64,000 nt of DNA from Bacteroidales bacterium (GCA_024401295.1 JAKSLG010000004.1:84345-148344), one strand, 5' to 3'. Positions 25,568 through 34,021 are shown, counted from the stretch's first letter. Numbers and translations: made by a program. Notes: generated by a model from the letters alone, not told the origin.

Positions 25568-26095
25568 CTAATTCAACTCGTCTTCAGGAAACATTTCAAT
25601 CAGAGTTTTGTAGGTTGAAAACGGAAGATGCTCGCCATCAACGATAAGGTGCGCCTGACGATAGAATCCTTCGCGTTCGCCAAGCTTCGATTCGATATAA
25701 GCAAGAAGTTCCTCATCGGTCTTATCGGCCAGAAGCGGACGATTCTCCTTTGCATTTGACAATCGCTTTGCCAAATCGGCTGGTTCGACATTCAAATAGA
25801 TTGTCAATCCGGCCTTGCGCATGAGTTCCATGTTGTTGTAGAAGCATGGTGCACCTCCACCCGTTGCAACTATAACATCTTGTTTTTCACACAGTTCGGC
25901 AACCACTTCGTTTTCCGCCTTGCGGAATCCATCTTCGCCATGAAGTGCAAAATATTGCTTGATCGTGCAATTGTGTTTTTGCTCGAAATAGTCATCCATA
26001 TCAACAAAAGTCAAGTTCATGTCGTGTGCAATGAATTTGCCGATTGTCGTCTTGCCAGATCCCATGAAGCCGACAAGAAAAATGCGTCTGATCAT
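25568..26095 (-). CDS. aroK: Shikimate kinase
   Basis: 175 aa, normal length. P-loop GFMGSGKTT at residues 9-17, the DMDDYFEQ segment holding the shikimate-binding aspartate, FRKAENEV with the conserved arginine, and the Walker-B-like ATGGGAPCF. It phosphorylates shikimate in the chorismate pathway for aromatic amino acids. It is the last gene of a ten-gene unit, 18 nt after the TSCPD gene, with a terminator behind. Its place behind an aryl-polyene-like gene set could tie aromatic precursor supply to that set, but this may be chance. Confidence 0.95.
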   Translation of the reverse strand: MIRRIFLVGFMGSGKTTIGKFIAHDMNLTFVDMDDYFEQKHNCTIKQYFALHGEDGFRKAENEVVAELCEKQDVIVATGGGAPCFYNNMELMRKAGLTIYLNVEPADLAKRLSNAKENRPLLADKTDEELLAYIESKLGEREGFYRQAHLIVDGEHLPFSTYKTLIEMFPEDELN

Positions 26096-26113
26096 AGTCT
26101 GATTATTAGGATG

Positions 26114-26371
26114 TTAAACTTGTGCCTGGTTTTTTACCGATTTCAACGCACAACTGAGTTGATCTGGACATGACGTGCCTTTCATGCCGCAGTTTATGCC
26201 TTCAAGACGATTGATAACTTCATCGACGCTCATGCCTTCGACAAGTTTTGAAATGCCTTGCAAATTGCCCATGCATCCTCCCATGAACTGAACTGAATGA
26301 ACTTTTCCGTCTTCAATTTCAAATTCTATGATGCGGCTGCATGTTCCTTGTGTCTGATATTGATATCTCAT
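26114..26371 (-). CDS. TIGR03905-family TSCPD-domain protein
   Basis: 85 aa. The hallmark TSCPD occurs as GTSCPDQLSCAL near residues 65-76, preceded by FMGGCMGNLQGISKLVEGM and by an N-terminal cysteine (GTCSR). The family is small, cysteine-rich and uncharacterised; a related TSCPD domain occurs at the C-terminus of some B12-dependent ribonucleotide reductases, where it is thought to bind metal. It lies 30 nt after the deacetylase gene and 18 nt before aroK. The gap before it contains a short A/T palindrome of doubtful meaning. Confidence 0.85.
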   Translation of the reverse strand: MRYQYQTQGTCSRIIEFEIEDGKVHSVQFMGGCMGNLQGISKLVEGMSVDEVINRLEGINCGMKGTSCPDQLSCALKSVKNQAQV

Positions 26372-26401
26372 GATATAAAATGTTTTATATTATCTTGATA
26401 A

Positions 26402-27082
26402 TTAATATTTTATAGCCTCCTGTGGCGTTGCAAACGACAGATTTCTGCTATGTGCGAAGAGAATGACTTTTTCTGTCAACCAATCTGCTTCGTGCATTCT
26501 GTCATGCATTAGAATTATGCTGTTCGGTTGTAGTTGACTGCAAATGCGATTGAGGACTTCCTGGCGCGGCGTTTTGCGCGTATCGAATGAACGAATTGAC
26601 CATGCGACAACGTGATAGTTCATTTTATCGATGGCTTTTCGAATCATTGCATTTGTGATGCCGAGAGGTGGTCTGAATAGTTTCGTGCTGATATTCAAGC
26701 TTTTGAATACCTCATCGGCACGTTTCAGTTCCTTGAAATATGAATCAGAGGTTTTGAATGCCATGAAAGGATTGTGGCTGTATGTATGCGAGCCAATGGC
26801 GTGTCCTTCATTCAATATTCGCCGGATGATTTCCGGATGTTGCTCGGCATTTTTTGCGATGATGAAAAAGAGTGCTTTGACATTGTATTTGCTCAATATA
26901 TCAAGCACTTTTGGTGTGTTTTCAGGATCTGGTCCGTCATCGAATGTCAGCAGGATGCCATTGCAGTCTGAAACGGATTGTGCATTGACATAAAAGCCTT
27001 TTTGAATGTGTGTTGCAGCATAAACTTCGCGTGCGATGATTGCGGCGAATGCAAAAATTAATATGACGACAAATGCTGTCAT
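26402..27082 (-). CDS. Polysaccharide deacetylase family protein (NodB homology)
   Basis: 226 aa with an N-terminal membrane anchor (about residues 3-20). The NodB core has TFDDGP at 46-51 (catalytic and metal aspartates), SHTYSH at 98-103 giving the two metal histidines, RPPLGITN further on and the late LMHDRMHEA with the catalytic histidine. It should remove N- or O-acetyl groups from a glycan or similar substrate outside the cytoplasm. Its ATG overlaps the stop of the chain-length-factor-like gene by 4 nt, so the two are translationally coupled. Such a deacetylase is a recurrent member of Bacteroidetes aryl-polyene/flexirubin clusters as I recall them. Confidence 0.9.
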   Translation of the reverse strand: MTAFVVILIFAFAAIIAREVYAATHIQKGFYVNAQSVSDCNGILLTFDDGPDPENTPKVLDILSKYNVKALFFIIAKNAEQHPEIIRRILNEGHAIGSHTYSHNPFMAFKTSDSYFKELKRADEVFKSLNISTKLFRPPLGITNAMIRKAIDKMNYHVVAWSIRSFDTRKTPRQEVLNRICSQLQPNSIILMHDRMHEADWLTEKVILFAHSRNLSFATPQEAIKY

Positions 27083-27720
27083 CGCGTTGCAAGTTGCATG
27101 AGATCGCTGGCTTTAGCCTTAAGATTGCTGAGGTCAAGGCCAGTTATTTCGCTTATTGTTGAAGCGCTTTTTTCATTGGACAGAACGAAGAAAACGGCGC
27201 CGTCATAAAGCGGTAATTCTGGAGCTTTATGTCCCATTCTCGCGATGATTTTTTCAAGCGTTGGCGTTGTTTCATCCGCAAGTCCGAGCAATACGTTTTT
27301 CCTGCCTTCGGCAATTAGCATGCAAGCGTCGAGAAGAGCCGAAGAGAATGAATCCTGTCTGTTGACGAATGTCATGTTGTATTCATGACAATTCGTGAGG
27401 ATGGCAATGTGGCTACCGATAGTGTTGAAAGTCGATTGGATGAATGGTGTCGGTGGAAGCATTGCCTCGTCCGAAGCAATGGCCTGAGCAAGGAATTTCT
27501 CGCTGTCGGCCAAACATCCGTAGGCTGTTGACGTGACAATGGCTTCTGGCGTTTTGACTTGTGCCGTTTCAAGGCATTTCATAGCCGTGGCAACTCCCAT
27601 TTTGACGATGCGGCTCATTCGTCGGCGCATGTTGGCATCTGGGATGAGCGTTTTCAAATCCCAATCGGCCGAGAACGAAGCAGCGGCGTTGACAAAGATC
27701 GTTGTGTTTAATGCGCTCAT
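27079..27720 (-). CDS. Beta-ketoacyl synthase N-terminal-like protein (chain-length-factor-like)
   Basis: 213 aa, about half a ketosynthase. It resembles the 'beta-ketoacyl synthase, N-terminal domain' family (PF13723-like): STAYGCLADSEKFL, TPFIQSTFNTIGSHIA and SFSSALLDACMLIAEGRKNVLLG. The Cys-His-His active site of true ketosynthases is absent, so it is likely a partner that shapes chain length or docks the full enzyme upstream. The start is ATG 27720 (MSALNT); the longer frame to 27762 would run into the ketosynthase gene. It overlaps the deacetylase gene by 4 nt. Confidence 0.78.
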   Translation of the reverse strand: MSALNTTIFVNAAASFSADWDLKTLIPDANMRRRMSRIVKMGVATAMKCLETAQVKTPEAIVTSTAYGCLADSEKFLAQAIASDEAMLPPTPFIQSTFNTIGSHIAILTNCHEYNMTFVNRQDSFSSALLDACMLIAEGRKNVLLGLADETTPTLEKIIARMGHKAPELPLYDGAVFFVLSNEKSASTISEITGLDLSNLKAKASDLMQLATR

Positions 27721-27731
27721 TTTATGTATGT

Positions 27732-28892
27732 TTAGATGCGTTTGAAGACGAGTGAAGAGCAATTGCCACCAAAACCGAATGAATTTGAAACAACGACATT
27801 GACGTCGATGTTCGCAGTGTGACGAAGCGGTGAAGTGCCTTCAATTGGGTTGCTGACATTGACGTTAGCCCATGCCTGATTGTTGATGATGGCCAGGACG
27901 GAGAAGACCGCCTCGACGGCTCCTGCGGCAGCGAGCGTATGTCCCGTAAATGCTTTTGTTGAGCTTAGTGGCGGCATTTTGCTGCCCCAGATGGCTTTTA
28001 TAGCTGTTGTTTCTGAAGCATCGTTATTTGGTGTTCCAGTGCCATGAAGGTTGATGTAGCTGACATCTGACGGACTGCATTTGGCCATTTCGAGTGCGCC
28101 ACGCATAGCCATTTGTGGACCATAGCCATCGTCGCTGACGGCAGTCTGATGGAAAGCATCATTGGCATTGGCATAGCCAGCGAGAGCACAATATGATTTC
28201 TTTGCCACCTTTGGATTCTGGAGTACGACAAAGGCTGCACCTTCGCCCAAATTGAGTCCCGAACGACTTTGGTCGAGAGGTCGGCATGGCGATTCATCGA
28301 GAATCATGAGCGACTTAAAACCATCAATCGTATAGGCACATAAAGCATCGATTCCACCACAAACGACAGTGTCAACAAGGCCATGTTCAATCATCCGGGC
28401 TCCCATCATCATGGCGTTGGCAGCCGATGAACACGCAGTGCTGATAGCCGTGCGAAAACCTCCTATGCCACAATTCTGTGCGATAGCATCGGTCGATGAT
28501 GCACAATCGTGTTGTGCAACGTTGCGCAGGCGGCCTTTGCTTGCGTCGGCCATGAATTCACGATAAAATGTTGGCGTCAAATCCATACCTCCGACTGTTG
28601 TCGAAGAGATGAACGCGACATCTCCTGCATCGGAAATCTGTGCATCGGCAAGAGCTTCGCGACATGCTGCTATGCCAAGCAAAGTTGTGCGCGACACGGG
28701 CTGACGGGCAATGTTGAGCTTCTGGCAAAGCTCGTCGTTGCTCATTGCAACTTCGCCGACAGGCACTTTGACCTGAGTCGTGAAATGCTGTGGCAAATGC
28801 ATTGGCGATACCTCGCGACGCAAGCCCTCAAGATTTTGTGCCACGCCTTCGCCAAGTGCTGAAATAATGCCTATGCCGCTGACAACTACCAT
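27732..28892 (-). CDS. Beta-ketoacyl-ACP synthase (FabF-like)
   Basis: 386 aa. A complete condensing enzyme: nucleophile in STACSSA (Cys154), HGTGTPNND (His283), FTGHTLAAAG (His318) and a C-terminal NSFGFGGNCSSL loop. It would extend an ACP-bound acyl chain by decarboxylative Claisen condensation. It sits between the ACP gene (9-nt gap) and the chain-length-factor-like gene (11-nt gap), so the three probably work as a set. The start is ATG 28892; a TTG one codon upstream is in frame. Confidence 0.93.
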   Translation of the reverse strand: MVVVSGIGIISALGEGVAQNLEGLRREVSPMHLPQHFTTQVKVPVGEVAMSNDELCQKLNIARQPVSRTTLLGIAACREALADAQISDAGDVAFISSTTVGGMDLTPTFYREFMADASKGRLRNVAQHDCASSTDAIAQNCGIGGFRTAISTACSSAANAMMMGARMIEHGLVDTVVCGGIDALCAYTIDGFKSLMILDESPCRPLDQSRSGLNLGEGAAFVVLQNPKVAKKSYCALAGYANANDAFHQTAVSDDGYGPQMAMRGALEMAKCSPSDVSYINLHGTGTPNNDASETTAIKAIWGSKMPPLSSTKAFTGHTLAAAGAVEAVFSVLAIINNQAWANVNVSNPIEGTSPLRHTANIDVNVVVSNSFGFGGNCSSLVFKRI

Positions 28893-28901
28893 CAATGAAT
28901 G

Positions 28902-29156
28902 TTATTTGCGATTGGCAGCTACAAATTCCGCCAAAGCGTTGATTGACTTGAAGATAGGACGTGCTTCAGCAGGATTGCTGATATGAATGCCGTGATGACG
29001 TTCGAGCACGAGGATGATTTCGAGTGCATCAATCGAATCGAGTCCCAAACCTTCGCCAAAGAGCGGAGCCTCATTGTCAATGTCGGCCGGAGTGATGTCT
29101 TCGAGATTGAGTGCATCAATAATCTGCTGCTTAAGTTGAGTCTTAAGTTCTTCCAT
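28902..29156 (-). CDS. Acyl carrier protein
   Basis: 84 aa. GLGLDSIDALEI carries the phosphopantetheine serine at position 41 in the usual DS(L/I) setting, within a four-helix acidic protein. The DSI form is typical of dedicated, non-FAS ACPs such as those of aryl-polyene clusters. It lies between two ketosynthase genes (gaps of 9 and 13 nt), so it most likely carries the chain made by them and not the bulk fatty acids. Confidence 0.93.
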   Translation of the reverse strand: MEELKTQLKQQIIDALNLEDITPADIDNEAPLFGEGLGLDSIDALEIILVLERHHGIHISNPAEARPIFKSINALAEFVAANRK

Positions 29157-29169
29157 TTATTCTTAATTT

Positions 29170-30873
29170 TTATTGTTTTTTCATGTAAAGTGTGGCATCA
29201 AAAACATAATCATCGCCCGATTTTTCAATCCATGCAACGACAGTTTTTGGATATTTCGAAAGCAACATCTTTGCATATTCATTTGCCGTATCAACCTGAT
29301 TATCAACAAAGAATATAGTTTCGCCCTTGATTCCAAAACGTATTGCAACTTCGCCTAAAACGATGTTTGGCAATGTATAGACAAACGCTCCCGGACTTGC
29401 TTCGCCTTCGTTGAAGATCCGCCAGTGTTTCAAGTCGGCTTCGAGCGACGACGACCTGTTGGCCATGACAATCGCAACGTCGTATGGCTCATAACTGATG
29501 CCTTTCAAAAGGTGATGCATGGCAACATAGCCCAAACGACATAAATCGCTCATCTTCGAGAACTTAATGCTATATTTTGCGTCACTTTCAACCGCGTGAT
29601 AAGCTTCGCGAACAAACTGCGAAAAATCTGCTGAATGCGAAGAAAAAACGTCTGAACCGTCAACACTAATTACACCATTTTTGACATGACATTTTCGTGT
29701 ACAAACCTCATCGGTAACGCTTTCATTTTTTGCATGGTCAACCTCATCGGCCATGACCACAACAGAGGCATTGCAACCTCCGAAGCCAGATGCTGTTTTG
29801 ACAAAACACGTCCCTTCGACAGGTCTGTTTTGAGCCGATACATTGAGCGGCATTGGCGTTCCAAGTGACTGATAGCCAAGCGTTCCAAGCAAAGTATGAT
29901 GGCGCAATTCCTCTATTCCGATAACCATTTCGATAACACCCGACGCTCCAAGCGTATGACCGAAATATGGCTTCAGACTGTTGATCGGTTTTTCGCTTAG
30001 TCCAGCCAACGAGATGGCTTTCGACTCCATTTCGTCGTTATACAGCGTCGCCGTTCCATGCGCATTGACGAAGGCAACATCTGAAATTTCTGCTCCAGCT
30101 TCGGCCATCGAAGTTCTGATCGCTTCGGCAAGCGGTTCGCCTGTGCGCGAAGGACCTGAGATATGGTTGGCATCGTTCGTCATCGCGCCACCCGCAATGT
30201 GATAACCTTGAGACAGCATCTTGTTGTTAGTCAACAAGATAGCAGCGACAGCCTCGCCAAGCGACAGTCCATCACGACTAGCATCATAAGGACGGCAAGG
30301 ATTTTGACTGACAGACTTGAATGCCAAAAAGCCTGAAGTCGTGAAATCTGTCACTTCGTCGCCGCCAACAACAACCACATTGTCATATTTCCCGCATTCG
30401 ATCATTCGTTGTGCTGCTATGACAGCCGACACACCCGATATGCAGGCATTGGAAATGACGATTGGTTTTGTCTGAAAATCAAGTGATTGCGAAACACGCA
30501 TCGCCATATTGTAGAGATAGATGCGCGAACCATTTTCAGGCATTTCTGTTGTCAGGTCAGCAATATTGCCTTTCGTTGTCGCAAAGACAATCACATTACG
30601 CTGACTTCTGACGTCAATGCCAGTTTTTTCGACGATGTCGGCCACGCATTTGTGCATCAGCGATTCGAGTCGCGACAAGTTTTCGTGTCGATATTCGTCG
30701 GCAATTTTCTGGATAGGCAAAGATGTTTCGCATACGTTTGGCATATTGACAAACTGCAATCCTGAACGTCCTTCGAGCATTGCCGCATACGTCTGTGACG
30801 CACCGACACCCAAAGCGCTCACGATACATGTGTTGCCAATATAGGCCTTCGTAATGCTCACTTCTTCAGCCAT
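29170..30873 (-). CDS. Ketosynthase with an extra C-terminal ketosynthase-like domain
   Basis: 567 aa. Residues 1 to about 385 are a full ketosynthase: SNACISG (Cys144), NAHGTATLYND (His272), YFGHTLGASG (His306), SGFGGCNASV. Residues about 390-567 form a second domain with VAIVMANRSSSLEAD and FVYTLPNIVLGEVAIR. That pattern is familiar from a separate ~200-aa '3-oxoacyl-ACP synthase' protein in flavobacterial flexirubin clusters, so this looks like a fusion of two genes. The gene overlaps the thioesterase gene by 16 nt and is 13 nt from the ACP gene. The product probably starts or extends the special acyl chain. Confidence 0.85.
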   Translation of the reverse strand: MAEEVSITKAYIGNTCIVSALGVGASQTYAAMLEGRSGLQFVNMPNVCETSLPIQKIADEYRHENLSRLESLMHKCVADIVEKTGIDVRSQRNVIVFATTKGNIADLTTEMPENGSRIYLYNMAMRVSQSLDFQTKPIVISNACISGVSAVIAAQRMIECGKYDNVVVVGGDEVTDFTTSGFLAFKSVSQNPCRPYDASRDGLSLGEAVAAILLTNNKMLSQGYHIAGGAMTNDANHISGPSRTGEPLAEAIRTSMAEAGAEISDVAFVNAHGTATLYNDEMESKAISLAGLSEKPINSLKPYFGHTLGASGVIEMVIGIEELRHHTLLGTLGYQSLGTPMPLNVSAQNRPVEGTCFVKTASGFGGCNASVVVMADEVDHAKNESVTDEVCTRKCHVKNGVISVDGSDVFSSHSADFSQFVREAYHAVESDAKYSIKFSKMSDLCRLGYVAMHHLLKGISYEPYDVAIVMANRSSSLEADLKHWRIFNEGEASPGAFVYTLPNIVLGEVAIRFGIKGETIFFVDNQVDTANEYAKMLLSKYPKTVVAWIEKSGDDYVFDATLYMKKQ

Positions 30874-31307
30874 TTATCTTTCCACTTCGTATAGAATTCA
30901 GGACACGTGAATTGCATCTCGCCATCATAAGTTGTGAAAACCTGAATGGTTTCGGCCGTTGCCATCACTGCCATGTCCGACGCTCTATAGATGATATATT
31001 CAAATATGATTTTTGCTGCTTCAGTTGGAATGTAGCGCACTTCAACAATTGCATCATCGCCACAGCGCAGCGACTGCTTGTAGTTGATTTGAAGGCTCAC
31101 AACTGGTGCAACATAGCCCGAGCGAAAATAATCGGCATAACCCAAACCTTCAGGATACTGAATGCCAAAGGCTTCGCGACCATCTTCAAGATATGCCACG
31201 TATGAACCATGCCATGCTACCTTCATCGCGTCAACATCGCTGAAACGCACGTGAAACTGCGTACGACAGATGAGTGCTGGCTCCGGATTGCGTTTTTTGC
31301 CTTTCAT
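30858..31307 (-). CDS. Acyl-CoA/acyl-ACP thioesterase, 4-hydroxybenzoyl-CoA thioesterase type
   Basis: 149 aa hot-dog protein. FSDVDAMKVAWHGSYVAYLE has the conserved aspartate and the H..Y..Y.E pattern of the 4HBT family, followed by the strand VVSLQINYKQSLRCGDDAIV. It would hydrolyse the acyl thioester of the cluster's product or an intermediate. I start it at ATG 31307, which leaves 5 nt after the dehydratase gene; a longer frame from 31346 would overlap that gene by 34 nt and add a non-conserved tail. The 3' end overlaps the ketosynthase start by 16 nt. Confidence 0.85.
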   Translation of the reverse strand: MKGKKRNPEPALICRTQFHVRFSDVDAMKVAWHGSYVAYLEDGREAFGIQYPEGLGYADYFRSGYVAPVVSLQINYKQSLRCGDDAIVEVRYIPTEAAKIIFEYIIYRASDMAVMATAETIQVFTTYDGEMQFTCPEFYTKWKDKWLKK

Positions 31308-31312
31308 TGTGC

Positions 31313-31741
31313 TTACTGTTCTTTGGTTGCCACCTTCATTTTGCATGTTGCCACAACCTCATCGGCCGATTTGACTGTTGCGCCAATGAGTGTGACATCA
31401 CCAACCTGTGCTTCGAAAACGATGGTTGTCATCAATGTCTCGCCAATATTTGGCAAACGATTGATTGTCAGCTTATTGACAGAACCAATGAAACCCAATG
31501 GCACCTTCTCGCCTCGTGAAATGCTCTCATAGCCGATCTGCATTGCACCACTTTGGGCAATGTGTTCGATGATTCCGCTGTCAACGAGTTTGCCGTTTTC
31601 AACAAAAAGATTGTCGGCAGCAATGGTCAGTGAACTGACCGACGAATTGCCTTCGATGCCATAGAAACCATCGAGCATGACAATCGGCTGACGTTGTGGT
31701 ATGTAGTTGCAAATATCTGCTCCCTTTACGATTGGTTGCAT
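31313..31741 (-). CDS. 3-hydroxyacyl-ACP dehydratase-like hot-dog protein (ApeP/FabZ-like)
   Basis: 142 aa. The N-terminus IPQRQPIVMLDG resembles the opening of FabZ-type proteins (PHRxPxLLVD). The helix carries SGIIEHIAQSGAM, the aryl-polyene ApeP-type variant with EHIAQ in place of the FabZ HFPG...E arrangement. It probably dehydrates the 3-hydroxyacyl-ACP intermediate to make conjugated double bonds. It is the second gene of the unit, 12 nt after the isopropylmalate/citramalate-synthase-like gene. No ketoreductase gene is present in the unit. Confidence 0.8.
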   Translation of the reverse strand: MQPIVKGADICNYIPQRQPIVMLDGFYGIEGNSSVSSLTIAADNLFVENGKLVDSGIIEHIAQSGAMQIGYESISRGEKVPLGFIGSVNKLTINRLPNIGETLMTTIVFEAQVGDVTLIGATVKSADEVVATCKMKVATKEQ

Positions 31742-31753
31742 ATACCTAAAATA

Positions 31754-33265
31754 TTAAATTTCAATGATATTAAGCATTTTCAGTGTAGCCTTGATGGCTG
31801 CTTCAGTCTGGTCGGCATCCAAACCGCGTGTACGCAATTCCTGGCCGTTGTTGTTCCATGAGATAACCGTCTCAACGAGCGCATCGGTCTTGCCTCCTGG
31901 AGGAATCGAAACTTTATAGTCGGTCAAAACAGGATGTGTCTTGCCCAATCGCTCATAGATCTTCCAAAGAGCCTTCATGAATGCATCATACTGACCGTCA
32001 CCAGCCGATGTCTCCTCATACTCCTTGCCATGAATGCTTATCTTGACATTGGCAACAGGCTTGAGACCACGCGCCAGATTAAGGCTATAGTTCACGATGT
32101 GAATATTCTCTTTCGCAACCGTCGCTCCACGCATGATATCCGAGATGATGAAAGGCAGATCTTCAGTCGTCACATTCTCCTTCTTGTCGCCAAGCTCAAT
32201 GATACGCTGAGTGACAAGTTTTATCTGTTCAGGACTCAAGTGGATGCCAAGCTCTTCAAGGTTCTTGTTGATATTTGCCTTGCCAGATGTCTTGCCGAGC
32301 GCATATTTACGCACGCGGCCAAATCGCTCTGGAAGCAATTTGTTGATGTATAGATTGGCCTTATTGTCGCCATCGGCATGAATGCCAGCACACTGCGTGA
32401 AGACAGAATCACCAACGACAGGCTTATTGTCCGGTATTCTGATGCCGCTCAATGTCTCGACCATTCGGCAGAGATATGTCAGTCTATGTTCATCAAGACT
32501 GTTTTCTTCATTCAAATGATCATTCAAGATGCCGATGACACTTGCCAAAGGTGCGTTTCCTGCACGCTCGCCAAGTCCGTTGACGGTTGTGTGTATGCCA
32601 GTGAAACCGGCCTTTACTGCCGAATAGACATTCGCAACGGCCATGTCATAATCATTATGAGCATGAAAATCGAATTTCAAGTCGGGATATATTTCAACCA
32701 TCTGCTTGCAGAACGTCAGTGTCTGATCCGGACAAAGGATGCCAAGCGTATCTGGCAGCATGAAATGACGTATTGGATATTTGCGCAGATGATCAATCAT
32801 GTAACGCACATAGTCCGGCGAATGAAGCATGCCATTCGACCAGTCTTCGAGATAGATATTGACTTCAAGACCTTTGCGCGTGGCCATTTCAATATTGCGG
32901 ACAATGTCGGCAACATGTTCTTCAGGCGTCTTCTTGAGCTGCATCGTCACATGTCTCAACGAGCCTTTCGTCAGCATGTTGATAACCTTGCCGCCAGCGT
33001 TGGCAATCCAGTCAATCGACACGCCATCATCAACAAAACCAAGTGCTTCAATGCGTCCCAAATGACCATTCTGCTGTGCCCACGAACATATTCCCTTGAA
33101 AGCTTCAAGTTCACCTTGCGAAACGCGTGCCGAAGCCACTTCGATGCGGTCAACATGCATGTCGTCGAGCAACAATTTTGCAATCGTCAACTTCTCATTG
33201 GCATTAAACGAGACACCTGCAGTTTGCTCGCCATCGCGCAATGTTGTATCTAAAATCTCTATCAT
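31754..33265 (-). CDS. 2-isopropylmalate / citramalate synthase family enzyme
   Basis: 503 aa. N-terminal HMGL-type TIM barrel, with LDTTLRDGEQTAG at the start (catalytic R and the metal aspartate), FHAHNDYDMAVANVYSAV (metal HxH) and VNGLGERAGNAPL; a linker GIHADGDNKA; and a C-terminal LeuA-dimer/regulatory domain from about residue 370. It condenses acetyl-CoA with a 2-oxoacid: either 2-oxoisovalerate (leucine) or pyruvate (citramalate, toward isoleucine). Bacteroidetes often carry a second LeuA-like protein of this length whose specificity is unclear. It heads the ten-gene operon that carries the acyl-chain set. A TATATTTG box lies 25 nt upstream; no leader peptide or attenuator is seen. 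Confidence 0.88.
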   Translation of the reverse strand: MIEILDTTLRDGEQTAGVSFNANEKLTIAKLLLDDMHVDRIEVASARVSQGELEAFKGICSWAQQNGHLGRIEALGFVDDGVSIDWIANAGGKVINMLTKGSLRHVTMQLKKTPEEHVADIVRNIEMATRKGLEVNIYLEDWSNGMLHSPDYVRYMIDHLRKYPIRHFMLPDTLGILCPDQTLTFCKQMVEIYPDLKFDFHAHNDYDMAVANVYSAVKAGFTGIHTTVNGLGERAGNAPLASVIGILNDHLNEENSLDEHRLTYLCRMVETLSGIRIPDNKPVVGDSVFTQCAGIHADGDNKANLYINKLLPERFGRVRKYALGKTSGKANINKNLEELGIHLSPEQIKLVTQRIIELGDKKENVTTEDLPFIISDIMRGATVAKENIHIVNYSLNLARGLKPVANVKISIHGKEYEETSAGDGQYDAFMKALWKIYERLGKTHPVLTDYKVSIPPGGKTDALVETVISWNNNGQELRTRGLDADQTEAAIKATLKMLNIIEI

Positions 33266-33289
33266 CTATTTTCTGTGCAATTCAAGACG

Positions 33290-33297
33290 CAAATATA
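33290..33297 (-). promoter_or_regulatory. -7 box TATATTTG for the ten-gene operon
   Basis: TAnnTTTG match; RNA start near 33283, about 18 nt before ATG 33265. The -33 region is poor. Confidence 0.5.
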
Positions 33298-33441
33298 TGC
33301 AAAATACTTGAGATTTTGGCTCTTGACGTCCCTTGACTTATCCCTTTCGCATGACTATGACCACATCTATTCATTCAACCTCATTTTTGAACTGCTTTTT
33401 TTGCATCTCAAGCACCTAAAACTCCCTTTCAAAAAAGTCAC

Positions 33442-33476
33442 AAAAAAAGGCAAGACAGTATAAAACCGCTTGCCTT
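33442..33476 (-). terminator. Terminator after the Spy-like gene
   Basis: 8-bp stem AAGGCAAG/CTTGCCTT (33476-33469 with 33454-33447 on the minus strand), a 14-nt loop and a seven-T tail, 24 nt after the stop. Confidence 0.75.
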
Positions 33477-33500
33477 AATAACCTTAGAACCAGCTGTTAA

Positions 33501-33860
33501 TTAAAAGCCGCCCATATTTCTGCGCATTTCCTGCATGTGCTCATCCCACTTCTTGAACTGCTCTTCAGTCAAAACTTCCTTGAGCTTCTTGTTCTGATCT
33601 TCCTGAAGCTTGCCAAATGCACTGAAATCTGGCTGACCTTCCTGGAACAACTTTTGCATCTCTTCGCTCTGCTCTTTGCAGATTACGAGAACCTTTGCAT
33701 ACTGTTCTTCAGACAGACTTACTGTCTCTTTCATCTGATCTGCCTGCATCTTAGCCATCTCTTCTGGACTTGGCATCTGACCGAACTGTGCATTTGCTGC
33801 ACAAAAGCTGAAAACTGCCATAAAGCAAGTTACAGCCCATTTCAAAAGGTTTCTTTTCAT
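33501..33860 (-). CDS. Small exported helical protein, Spy/CpxP-like
   Basis: 119 aa with a clear signal peptide (MKRNLLKWAVTC..., cleavage near ANAQ). The mature part is short, charged and helical, with PSPEEMAKMQADQM, LSEEQYAKVL and LTEEQFKKWDEHMQEMR: repeated 'L(S/T)EEQ' segments like those in Spy/CpxP and in small Bacteroidetes proteins labelled DUF4890. A periplasmic stress or chaperone role is possible but not shown. The start is ATG 33860; the longer frame to 33902 adds a tail without signal-peptide character. A -7 box at 33931-33938 and a terminator frame it as a single gene. Confidence 0.7.
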   Translation of the reverse strand: MKRNLLKWAVTCFMAVFSFCAANAQFGQMPSPEEMAKMQADQMKETVSLSEEQYAKVLVICKEQSEEMQKLFQEGQPDFSAFGKLQEDQNKKLKEVLTEEQFKKWDEHMQEMRRNMGGF

Positions 33861-33930
33861 AATTAATTTTTGTTGGTTAATACTATTATGTTTAATTCTC
33901 AAATAGTTTCAAGGTCTCAATAAACAATCA

Positions 33931-33938
33931 CAAATATA
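33931..33938 (-). promoter_or_regulatory. -7 box TATATTTG for the Spy-like gene
   Basis: TAnnTTTG match, RNA start near 33924, leader about 64 nt. Confidence 0.45.
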
Positions 33939-34021
33939 GTGATTTATTTCAATCGTGTTCATCACATGGCAAGTTTTCTTTATCATGAAAGGACCATCAA
34001 AACTTTTTCTGCAAAAAACAC

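Noticed and set aside
26373-26390. A/T palindrome ATATAAAA-TG-TTTTATAT between the deacetylase and TSCPD genes
   Set aside because: The loop is too short for an RNA hairpin and the composition makes chance likely; no T-run follows.
32378-33253. 291-aa open frame on the plus strand
   Set aside because: Antisense shadow of the LeuA-like gene, which has all HMGL catalytic motifs.
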